Shown here piece by piece: positions 1-5,622 of a stretch of 5,897 nucleotides of DNA (position 1 is the stretch's first letter; each line of letters opens with the position of its first letter). This DNA comes from B1SED10-16 sp046498365 (GTDB lineage: Bacteria; Desulfobacterota; Desulfobacteria; Desulfobacterales; Desulfosalsimonadaceae): assembly GCA_046498365.1 (NCBI GenBank), contig JAWOAV010000036.1, positions 1 through 5,897 on the forward strand. The letters run 5' to 3'. Made by a program: the position numbers and the translations under genes. The notes below the pieces were generated by a model. That model saw only the letters and a program-made list of their open reading frames with translations. It was not told where the DNA came from and ran no database searches.

Positions 1-67
1 GGTCTTCGAGGATTGTATCGATTCGGTCCGCGTATTCAAACCGGAATGTGATATGAACGAATTTCAT
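1..67 (-). CDS. Small transporter-associated protein, PG0541-like (partial, N-terminus only)
   Basis: Only the first 22 codons and one base are in the window; the gene continues past the left edge. The N-terminus reads MKFVHITFRFEYADRIDTIL. It is hydrophilic with no signal peptide, so it is probably cytoplasmic. From memory, this opening (MK-[LF]-V-H-[IV]-TFRFEYAD) resembles small proteins of about 100 residues, named PG0541 family transporter-associated proteins, encoded directly after RND pump genes; their biochemical role is unknown to me. The gene begins 13 nt after the RND stop codon, on the same strand, so it is the third cistron of the efflux operon. Two ATGs are possible, at 73 and 67. 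I chose 67 because AAAGG at 78-74 sits 6 nt upstream of it but touches the ATG at 73. The coding call is strong; the family name is moderate because only a fragment is visible. Confidence 0.7.
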   Translation of the reverse strand, partial: MKFVHITFRFEYADRIDTILED

Positions 68-73
68 GGTCAT

Positions 74-78
74 CCTTT
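74..78 (-). promoter_or_regulatory. Ribosome-binding site deciding the start of the third efflux cistron
   Basis: AAAGG on the minus strand lies 6 nt before the ATG at 67 and directly abuts the alternative ATG at 73. The spacing favours the inner ATG. The site lies in the 13-nt gap after the RND stop codon, which fits translation by ribosomes finishing the RND gene. Confidence 0.55.
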
Positions 79-80
79 GC

Positions 81-3000
81 CTACCGGGATTTTTTGCCAC
101 GACTGAATTGGGCGGAAAAGAATTTTTCGATCTGGTCATAGACGGTATAGACCACCGGTATCACCAGCAGGGTCAGGAAGGTGGCTGAAATCAGACCGGC
201 CGCTACCGAAAGACCAAGCGGCGCCCGGGCTTCCCCTCCCGCACCAAAACCGATCGCGATCGGCGTCATGCCAAGTATGGTCGATATGGCGGTCATGATG
301 ATCGGTCGGAACCGTTCCTTGGCGGCGATAAAAGCCGCATCTGCCGTTGTCTGCCCCCTTTCAACGAGGGTATTGGTGTAGTCGATCAGCAATATGGAGT
401 TTTTGGTCACCATCCCCATGAGCATGATCACCCCGATGAACGCATACACGTTGAAGTTCAACCCGAAGATCCACAGGGAACCAAAAGCGCCCACCGTTGC
501 CAGGGGGAGCGCTGTCATTATGGTCAGCGGGTGAATAAAGGACTCGAACTGGGCTGCCAGGACGAGGTAAATGAATATAATGGAAAACAGGATGGTAACG
601 GAGAGGTAATAAAAAGATTCCGCAAAAATCTGCGACAGTCCGGCCATCTCGTAATCCGTTCCGGGCGGAAGTTCGTTTTCAAGGTATTCTTCCAGTGCGG
701 CGACCGCATCCCCCATCGGCACACCCGGCGGGGTATTTGTCGTAATCGTTGCCGAGCGAAGCCGGTTGTAGCGGTTGATCTGGCTGGGGCCCGCCGCCTC
801 CTCAAAAGAGGTGAGATTGTCCAGCGAGACAAGCGCCCCGGTCTTGCTCCGAACGTAAACATCCTTCAAAATATCCGGGGTCATCTCCCCCCGGCCGATG
901 ACATCGGTCAACACATCGTAGCGCTCTCCTTGCTGCTCGATTTTGGAAATATCCACCTCGCCGAACAGGTAGCGAAGGGTGTTGGATATTTCGTACACTG
1001 AAACATCCATTTCTCCGGCCCGGTCCCGGTTTATTGTGACATTGAGCTGGGGCTTGTTGAGTTCGAGGTCCGTGCGAATCCCCACGTAGAGTTCCGGTCG
1101 GGATTCCATCCATTCCATGACGGTTTCCTGGAGGCGGTCGAGTTCGAGCAGGTCCGGGTTTTTCAGGACCACCTGAACCGGGTCCCCGCCGGACCCCGTG
1201 AGGGTGATCTCCACGGCAAACGCTCTTCCTTCGGTCAACCCCGCAAGCTTTTCCCGATATTGCTGCATTATTTCGAACTGATGAAGGTCCCTTTCCTGAC
1301 GGGGGGTCAGCGTAATAAACGCCATCCCCTGGTTGGGCTGCCCGATGCCGCGCCGGGCCATGCCGAGGCCGAGAAACTGGTGGCTGACATTGGGGTCTTC
1401 TTCAAGCATCGTCTCGATTTTTCTGGCGAATTTGTCGGTTTCTTCGATGGTCGTCCCTTCCGGCGTTTCGATAATGAGCATGAAGCGGGAACGGTCCTGG
1501 TCCGCGGCAAATTCCCGGGGAATGTTCATAAGGGCCATGATGCCCAGCACAAACGCAAAAAGCGCGATGACGATCAACAGAAAGCGCCTTTTGAGGGCTT
1601 TCCCCAAAATCCACGCATATCCCGATTCAAGCTTCCGGATGTGGCGCTCGGATAGTTGAAACAGGAATCCCTTGTTCGGCTTGTATTTCAACACCCGGGC
1701 GCAGAGCATCGGGGTCAGGGTCAGTGCCACGAACGTGGACATAAAAACGGTTGCGGCCACGGTCAGGCCGAACTCGAAAAAGAAGCGGCCGATCAATCCG
1801 CCGGTAAAGGCCACCGGTATGAAAACAGCGCCAAGCGAAAGCGAGTTTGAAATGGCGGCAAAGGCGACCTCGGTGGTCCCCACGCGCGCCGCGGGAAGGG
1901 GGTCGACCCCCATTTCCATGTGCATGTAGTTTCGTTCCAGCACGACAATGGCGTCATCCACCACGATGCCGATCACCAGGATCATTCCCAAAAGGGTCAG
2001 CGTGTTGATGGAAAAACCCATGACATAGATGGCGGCCAATCCCCCCAAAAGAGAGGTGGGAATGGCAAGGCCCACCACGATGGTCGCCCGCCAGTTGCGC
2101 AAAAAGGCAAGAACGACAAAAATTACCAGTGAAGAGGCAATCAGGACGGTTATCAAAAGGTCCCGGATGTTTTCCTCGATATACTCGGAACTGTCCATCG
2201 CCATTCGGTATTCAAGGCCCGGTGGAAAATTGTCGGACAAGTCCTTTATGGAATCCTTGAGCAGACCGGCAAGGGCGACCGTATTGGCGCCGGTTTGCTT
2301 GACAATGCCCAGGCCCGTGCTGGGTTGCCCGTTGAACCGTGCAAGTACGCGTTCGGTTCGCAACCCGTCCACGGCTTCCCCCACGTCGGAAAGACGGATG
2401 GGGGATCCGTTCCGGTACGTGATGATCAGGTCGTTAAACGGTTCGGCTTCGGAGAACTGCCCCTTGGTCCGGATGATAAATTCGCGCGTCTGGCCTTCGA
2501 CGCGGCCGGAAGGGACATCAACGTTTTCACTCTGGATGGTGCCGACCACGTCCTGGACGGTCAGACCGTGCGCGGCAAGCAGTTTCGGATCCAGGCGGAT
2601 GCGAACGGCATAGTTCCCCCCACCGCCGACCATGATCTGCCCCACGCCGCGAAGCGTTTCCAGCTGCGGCCGAAGGACGTTGTCGGCGTATTCGCTCAGG
2701 CGGGTGTCGTCCCACCGCTCATCCCCCACAAGGGCGATCCACATGATGGCCTGGGCGTCCAGGTCCAGCTTTCGAACGATCGGCGATTCCGCATCTTCCG
2801 GGAGTTCGCGCCGGGCCCTTTCTACGGCGTCCCGCACGTCCTGGGCGGCAAGGTCCTGGTCGCGCCACAGCTCAAATTCCACGACGATCTGGGCCATTTG
2901 ATCCCTTGACGTGGACATCAGGACGCGTATCCCCTCGATGGCGTTTATTTCCGATTCGAGCGGCTCGACAATTTCCTGTTCAATAATTTCGGGAGCGGCA

Positions 3001-3155
3001 CCGGGCAAAATCACGGAAACGCTCACGTAGGGGAATTCCACGTCCGGGTTTTCCTGAACCGGCATCTGCTGGTAGCCGTAAACCCCGAAGATGGCGACCA
3101 CGAGGAATATGACAATGGTAAAAACCGGTCGGCGGATGCATATATTCCAAATCAC
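81..3155 (-). CDS. RND family multidrug efflux transporter, inner-membrane permease subunit (HAE-1-like)
   Basis: This is the proton-driven inner-membrane pump of a tripartite efflux system, expected to form an AcrB-like trimer. The protein is 1024 residues, normal for the family. TM1 is at about 9-28. A first periplasmic porter/docking region follows, then TM2-TM6 at about 333-485, TM7 at about 525-543, a second periplasmic region, and TM8-TM12 at about 848-1003. Proton-relay residues are present: Asp400-Asp401 in GIVVDDAIVVLERN (AcrB D407/D408), Lys918 in GMVTKNSILLIDYTN (AcrB K940) and Arg950 in ERFRPIIMTA (AcrB R971). The two-Asp signature favours hydrophobe/amphiphile export over CusA-type metal export; the actual substrate cannot be read. 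The start is a GTG at 3155, giving VIWNICIRRPVFT, the usual family N-terminus. A longer ATG-started frame from 3227 would add 24 residues unlike the family and would overlap the adaptor gene. The gene lies 4 nt after the adaptor stop. Confidence 0.96.
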   Translation of the reverse strand: MIWNICIRRPVFTIVIFLVVAIFGVYGYQQMPVQENPDVEFPYVSVSVILPGAAPEIIEQEIVEPLESEINAIEGIRVLMSTSRDQMAQIVVEFELWRDQDLAAQDVRDAVERARRELPEDAESPIVRKLDLDAQAIMWIALVGDERWDDTRLSEYADNVLRPQLETLRGVGQIMVGGGGNYAVRIRLDPKLLAAHGLTVQDVVGTIQSENVDVPSGRVEGQTREFIIRTKGQFSEAEPFNDLIITYRNGSPIRLSDVGEAVDGLRTERVLARFNGQPSTGLGIVKQTGANTVALAGLLKDSIKDLSDNFPPGLEYRMAMDSSEYIEENIRDLLITVLIASSLVIFVVLAFLRNWRATIVVGLAIPTSLLGGLAAIYVMGFSINTLTLLGMILVIGIVVDDAIVVLERNYMHMEMGVDPLPAARVGTTEVAFAAISNSLSLGAVFIPVAFTGGLIGRFFFEFGLTVAATVFMSTFVALTLTPMLCARVLKYKPNKGFLFQLSERHIRKLESGYAWILGKALKRRFLLIVIALFAFVLGIMALMNIPREFAADQDRSRFMLIIETPEGTTIEETDKFARKIETMLEEDPNVSHQFLGLGMARRGIGQPNQGMAFITLTPRQERDLHQFEIMQQYREKLAGLTEGRAFAVEITLTGSGGDPVQVVLKNPDLLELDRLQETVMEWMESRPELYVGIRTDLELNKPQLNVTINRDRAGEMDVSVYEISNTLRYLFGEVDISKIEQQGERYDVLTDVIGRGEMTPDILKDVYVRSKTGALVSLDNLTSFEEAAGPSQINRYNRLRSATITTNTPPGVPMGDAVAALEEYLENELPPGTDYEMAGLSQIFAESFYYLSVTILFSIIFIYLVLAAQFESFIHPLTIMTALPLATVGAFGSLWIFGLNFNVYAFIGVIMLMGMVTKNSILLIDYTNTLVERGQTTADAAFIAAKERFRPIIMTAISTILGMTPIAIGFGAGGEARAPLGLSVAAGLISATFLTLLVIPVVYTVYDQIEKFFSAQFSRGKKSR

Positions 3156-3159
3156 GGGG

Positions 3160-4374
3160 TCAACCTCCCTGGACAATCGACGTGTTGGTAAGATCAGCGG
3201 CCCAGTTTTCACCCCAGGTATCGACAATGTTTACAGGGGAACCGTCATCCAGCTGCAGATGGCCGTAAACCACGACCTGTTCGCCTGTGGAAAGCCCGTC
3301 CATCACTTCCACGCGGCCGGGCTCCCTCAGCCCGGTCTTTACTTCCCGTATATGTGCAATTTTTTCCTCGGGATCAACCACATAGACAATGTAGCCTTCC
3401 CTTGTCGTTACCAGGGCCTGCTCGGGAATCACGGGACGATCTTCTCTCACATCCAGTACCAGCTGGACGGATGCGAAGGAGCCCGGCATCAGTTTGCTTT
3501 CCGGATTGTCAATGTTGGCCCTGACCCTGAATTTTCGGGTTGCCTGGTCTGCGGTCGGGCTGATGAAATCGACCTTTCCTTGGAAGCGCCGGTCCGGGTA
3601 GGCTGACACCGAAGCGTCGATGTCCTGGCCGGGGCGAACCCGGGGCGCGTATTTTTCGGATATGTAAAAAGATATCTGCAGCGGATCGATCTTGTAAACG
3701 ACCGCGAGCGGCTCGCCCGCCGTGACAAAAGTTCCCGGATCCACGAGCTGCCTGGAAATATACCCGTCAAACGGCGCATGAATAATGGTATCCTGAACTT
3801 GTTTTTCCGCCAGAGCCAGTTCGGCTTCCAATCGCTTTACATCCGAAGAGGCGGCATCAAGTTCGGTTTTTGCATTGTCGAACTGATCTTCGGAAACCAG
3901 GTTGCGTTCGCGAAGGGACGAAACCCGATCATAGTTGCGCCGCAGGTTTTCCAGGCGTATGCGGGCGGACTGCAGCCCCGCCTTGCGGGCGTCATATTGA
4001 CTGGTAATCTTTTCGTCTTCGATTTCGAAAAGCACCTGCCCTTTTTCGACGAATCCGCCTTCTTCAAAATTGATGGACATGAGTTTGCCATGGATTTCCG
4101 GTTTAATCCGGACTTCCCGGATGGCATCGAGCGTACCCACGCCGTTTACAACGTCCCGGAGGGCTGTCGCCACCACCGGCGACAAATCGACGGAGATGGC
4201 GCGGGTCTTTTGCTGCCGGTCGCCATTTTTTTCCGCTTCTTCCTCGCCTCTAAAAACGATGGCCCCGAGAATAATGACGATAACGACCACAACAAGCGGC
4301 GTTATAAGTCTTCCGATAATCGAGCGTTTTTCTTTTTCCGGTTTTTGGCCGTCACTTCCGTTTGCTGAAGACAT
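3160..4374 (-). CDS. RND efflux periplasmic adaptor subunit (membrane fusion protein)
   Basis: This adaptor links the inner-membrane RND pump to an outer-membrane channel. The protein is 404 residues, typical of the HlyD/AcrA-like family. A charged cytoplasmic N-terminus precedes one membrane anchor at about 19-41 (a run of V and I). No lipobox cysteine is seen, so it is anchored by the helix rather than by lipid. The split lipoyl-like domain has halves at about 94-120 (HGKLMSINFEEGGFVEKGQ) and 199-223 (HAPFDGYISRQLVDPGTFV). They bracket an alpha-helical coiled-coil hairpin at about 121-196, the part that contacts the outer-membrane channel. A beta-barrel (about 228-305) and a membrane-proximal domain (about 306-385) follow. 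I chose the ATG at 4374, which has GGGAG 9 nt upstream, over an in-frame ATG at 4404, which lacks a clear ribosome-binding site and adds 10 residues (MTNKVWEKKP). It is the first gene of the operon. No TolC-like gene is in the window. Confidence 0.95.
   Translation of the reverse strand: MSSANGSDGQKPEKEKRSIIGRLITPLVVVVIVIILGAIVFRGEEEAEKNGDRQQKTRAISVDLSPVVATALRDVVNGVGTLDAIREVRIKPEIHGKLMSINFEEGGFVEKGQVLFEIEDEKITSQYDARKAGLQSARIRLENLRRNYDRVSSLRERNLVSEDQFDNAKTELDAASSDVKRLEAELALAEKQVQDTIIHAPFDGYISRQLVDPGTFVTAGEPLAVVYKIDPLQISFYISEKYAPRVRPGQDIDASVSAYPDRRFQGKVDFISPTADQATRKFRVRANIDNPESKLMPGSFASVQLVLDVREDRPVIPEQALVTTREGYIVYVVDPEEKIAHIREVKTGLREPGRVEVMDGLSTGEQVVVYGHLQLDDGSPVNIVDTWGENWAADLTNTSIVQGG
3164..3170 (-). 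promoter_or_regulatory. Ribosome-binding site of the RND pump gene, inside the adaptor gene
   Basis: AGGGAGG on the minus strand encodes part of the final Gln-Gly-Gly codons of the adaptor and lies 8 nt upstream of the GTG at 3155. It fixes the RND start at this GTG. It also suggests that ribosomes ending the adaptor at the TGA (3162-3160) can restart on the pump gene, which would keep the two subunits in proportion. Confidence 0.8.
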
Positions 4375-4383
4375 CGGTTTTTT

Positions 4384-4388
4384 CTCCC
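4384..4388 (-). promoter_or_regulatory. Ribosome-binding site deciding the adaptor gene start
   Basis: GGGAG on the minus strand lies 9 nt before the ATG at 4374. The alternative ATG at 4404 is preceded only by a poor GTATGG context. The site would itself be coding if the longer form were used, so it is the main reason to prefer the 404-residue product. Confidence 0.6.
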
Positions 4389-4454
4389 AAACCTTGTTCG
4401 TCATCCATACAGCGATGGGTTCTATATACGATCAATATTTCTACAGAATATAAG

Positions 4455-4483
4455 CCCGCAGGGGCATCCCTTGCGGGTGCGCC
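4455..4483. repeat. GC-rich imperfect palindrome, possible interspersed repeat remnant
   Basis: Two overlapping folds are possible. CCCGCA (4455-4460) can pair with TGCGGG (4472-4477). Alternatively, the stretch from 4462 to 4470 (GGGCATCCC) can pair with GGGTGCGCC (4475-4483) around a TTGC loop with two single-base bulges. No T tract follows on either strand, so it does not look like an intrinsic terminator. It resembles the GGGGCxxCCC-TTGC-GGGxxGCCC intergenic hairpins I remember from several environmental genomes; that family link is from memory only. It lies about 80 nt upstream of the adaptor start and could be in the 5' leader of the efflux mRNA. Confidence 0.4.
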
Positions 4484-4519
4484 GCGGCTGATCTTCGGCG
4501 GTGTCGTTTTTGATCAACC

Positions 4520-4597
4520 GTGGTTTTTACCACAGAACCCCCTGGGTTTCCTCTGTGGCCCTCTGCTTTTCCTCTGTGTCCTCTGTGATGAAACCAC
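4520..4597. repeat. CACAGAG/CTCTGTG interspersed repeat, degenerate copy 1
   Basis: The element is bounded by an inverted pair, GTGGTTT (4520-4526) and AAACCAC (4591-4597). Inside it are CCACAGA (4530-4536) pairing with TCTGTGG (4552-4558), an inner ACCC/GGGT stem, and several CTCTG units. CTCTGTGTCCTCTGTG (4572-4587) is identical to 5561-5576 in the second copy, in the same orientation. The built-in complementarity and intergenic position fit a dispersed hairpin-forming repeat. Such CACAGAGGACACAGAG tracts are common between genes in many environmental bacteria and often give rise to spurious protein predictions; I know of no assigned function. Confidence 0.7.
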
Positions 4598-4737
4598 CGT
4601 TCCCGCAGATGCCAATGCCCCCGCATGCCTTGTGGGGAATCGACGCAAAGCCGGTTGTAATAAAAAAAAGAGCCTGCTGTCAAGAATCTTGTGCCAAACC
4701 GGCAAAAGGTAACCCCCGGGCGATCGTAGGGCTTTTT

Positions 4738-5241
4738 TTATTCGACTGTTTTGAATTTTTCTTTGGGTGCGCCGCAGATGGGGCATTTGTCCGGAATTTT
4801 TTTCTCCGTGACATATCCGCATACCTGGCATACATGGTAGGCCGCAACTTCGTCTTTGATCAGATGGTAAATGGCCTGCTCATAGAGTTTTGCATGATGG
4901 GCTTCGGCATCCCTTGCGTGGGAGAAGGTAATAGCGGCGCTTTTTTCGCCTTCTTCCTCGGCCGCTTTTATGAAATCCGGATATTCGTTCTGGCTGATCG
5001 ATTTTTCTTTTTTAAAGGATTTTTCAAGGTTCGTGTCCGTATCCTTTACGAGGATATCCTTGACCAGGTTCAAATGGGACGTTGCATGGACCCGTTCCGC
5101 CTCGGCGATGGCCCGAAACAGGAGCGCGACCTGGGGGACTTCCTCTTCTTCGGCTTTTTCCGCAAATGCCAGAAGCCGGAAATAGGCCTTTGCCTCACCT
5201 AAAAAAGCATCATAAACGTTTTTCTTTGTTTTTTCCTTCAT
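4738..5241 (-). CDS. rbr: Rubrerythrin-like protein: diiron ferritin-like domain plus C-terminal rubredoxin-like domain
   Basis: The likely role is cytoplasmic defence against hydrogen peroxide in an anaerobe, with electrons passing from the rubredoxin-type iron to a diiron centre. The protein is 167 residues, shorter than the roughly 190 of classical rubrerythrin. Helix A has Glu16 (GEAKAYFR). Helix B has Glu49-x-x-His52 (EAERVH). Helix D has Glu113-x-x-His116. In helix C, Glu79 aligns with the classical ligand E94, but the position of E97, the redox-switching glutamate, is Ile82. The alignment is from memory, but the spacings agree (33 residues between the first two ligands, 34 between the last two glutamates). 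The C-terminus has CQVCG (Cys138, Cys141) and CPICG (Cys153, Cys156), a compact rubredoxin-like site. GGGAGGG lies 4 nt upstream of the ATG. The gene stands alone and is flanked by repeat copies. The family is sure; peroxidase activity is less so, given the changed ligand. Confidence 0.93.
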   Translation of the reverse strand: MKEKTKKNVYDAFLGEAKAYFRLLAFAEKAEEEEVPQVALLFRAIAEAERVHATSHLNLVKDILVKDTDTNLEKSFKKEKSISQNEYPDFIKAAEEEGEKSAAITFSHARDAEAHHAKLYEQAIYHLIKDEVAAYHVCQVCGYVTEKKIPDKCPICGAPKEKFKTVE

Positions 5242-5245
5242 AAAA

Positions 5246-5253
5246 CCCTCCCT
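5246..5253 (-). promoter_or_regulatory. Strong ribosome-binding site of the rubrerythrin gene
   Basis: AGGGAGGG on the minus strand is separated from the ATG at 5241 by TTTT. The core GGAGG is 5 nt from the ATG. It is a near-perfect Shine-Dalgarno, which supports this start and suggests high expression, as expected for a stress-defence protein. Confidence 0.75.
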
Positions 5254-5300
5254 GTTGATCGTTTTGTGCGCGTGTTTTTCAGGTTGTCCGGTCCGTCTAT

Positions 5301-5329
5301 ATCATAGAGATCCGCATAATGACACGGAA
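5301..5329 (-). promoter_or_regulatory. Weak sigma-70-like promoter candidate for the rubrerythrin gene
   Basis: On the minus strand, TATGAT (5306-5301) matches five of six bases of the -10 consensus. Seventeen bases upstream, TTCCGT (5329-5324) is a poor -35 box. Initiation here would give a leader of roughly 50 nt before the strong ribosome-binding site. An AT-rich tract, AAATTTTAAAT (5328-5338), covers and extends upstream of the -35 position. I see no clear PerR or Fur palindrome. Confidence 0.25.
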
Positions 5330-5424
5330 ATTTTAAATCGTTGCATTGATCTATAGGCATGGTGATCAGGGAAATATGGATCGTGTCGATACAAGAATGC
5401 AAAAATTATTATATATTGGAGCAG

Positions 5425-5496
5425 ATGCGGAGGCAATGGGCTATGCGGGGGTAATGGGCTATGCGGGGGCAATGGACTATGCGGGGACAGTGGATT
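5425..5496. repeat. Tandem repeat, four 18-bp units
   Basis: Four head-to-tail units of 18 bp occupy 5425-5442, 5443-5460, 5461-5478 and 5479-5496. The common form is atgcgggggcaatgggct. Unit 1 has one A in the G run; units 3 and 4 drift to GGACT and GGATT. Because 18 is a multiple of three, reading frames stay open on both strands: the plus strand reads xMGYAG-type hexapeptides and the minus strand reads PHSPLP. The array ends 3 nt before the CACAGAG palindrome. Unit number is likely to vary between strains, as with other minisatellites; this is inference. Confidence 0.9.
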
Positions 5497-5499
5497 AAT

Positions 5500-5577
5500 C
5501 ACAGAGGACACAGAGAAGACACAGAGTTTCACAGAGGAAAACCAGGTGTTCTCTGTGAAACTCTGTGTCCTCTGTGG
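5500..5577. repeat. CACAGAG/CTCTGTG interspersed repeat, copy 2, long inverted repeat
   Basis: The core is a perfect 19-bp inverted repeat: gacacagagtttcacagag (5518-5536) against its complement at 5551-5569, around a 14-nt loop. An outer pair, CACAGAGGACA (5500-5510) against 5567-5577, can extend it, with an extra unit of about 11 nt duplicated in the left arm. The RNA from either strand could form a long hairpin. The 16-mer at 5561-5576 is identical to that in copy 1 (4572-4587). No T tract follows, so it is not a standard terminator. It belongs to the dispersed CACAGAGGACACAGAG type; mobility and function are not known to me. Confidence 0.85.
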
Positions 5578-5622
5578 TAAAACACACGGCAAGTCAATAA
5601 CGACAATGCTGAAGTTGAAGCC

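Larger units (their letters stand above)
4405..4737. other. Non-coding gap between the efflux operon and the rubrerythrin gene
   Basis: I see no credible gene in this stretch of more than 300 nt. It holds a GC-rich hairpin element (4455-4483), a degenerate CTCTGTG-type inverted repeat (4520-4597) and a run of eight T on the minus strand (4669-4662). It should contain the promoter for the efflux operon and the 3' end of the rubrerythrin transcript. I could not identify either with confidence. TATATT (4452-4447) and TATATA (4428-4423) on the minus strand look like -10 boxes but have no matching -35 box at proper spacing. Confidence 0.6.

Noticed and set aside
531..1001. Plus-strand open frame of 156 codons, and similar plus-strand frames at 1260-2909
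   Set aside because: They lie wholly antisense to the RND pump gene, whose family identity is unambiguous along its full length, and their products show no recognisable domains.
3778..4368. Plus-strand open frame of 196 codons opposite the adaptor gene
   Set aside because: It is antisense to a well-supported membrane fusion protein, and its composition is a complement shadow of the coiled coil.
4655..4683. TTGACA (4683-4678, minus strand) after the rubrerythrin gene as a -35 box for the efflux operon
   Set aside because: With a 17-nt spacer the -10 position is TTACAA, a poor match. TATTAC fits only at a 15-nt spacer, and the site is about 280 nt from the adaptor start. Not strong enough to call.
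4680..4696. Sigma-54 promoter (TGGCAC...TTG on the minus strand, 3' of rubrerythrin)
   Set aside because: TGGCAC is a good -24 half, but at the required 10-nt spacing after GG the bases are TT rather than GC, so the -12 element is missing.
4662..4703. Intrinsic terminator for rubrerythrin at the T8 tract (4669-4662, minus strand)
   Set aside because: The T run is good, but the preceding bases form only tiny stems (TGCC/GGCA, CAAGA/TCTTG) that do not sit against the T tract. The GCCGGTT/AACCGGC pair (4650-4656, 4697-4703) encloses the tract instead of preceding it.
4711..4739. Plus-strand terminator at GGGCTTTTTTTA
   Set aside because: The upstream bases give only a three-base CCC/GGG stem, and there is no plus-strand gene to its left that would need a terminator.
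4501..5202. Plus-strand open frame of 233 codons crossing the gap and the rubrerythrin gene
   Set aside because: It runs antisense through rubrerythrin and through the CTCTGTG repeat, giving a Phe-rich low-complexity product. The minus-strand rubrerythrin is certain.
5425..5577. CRISPR array
   Set aside because: The 18-bp units are directly adjacent without unique spacers, and the CACAGAG units are irregular and inverted; no cas gene is present.
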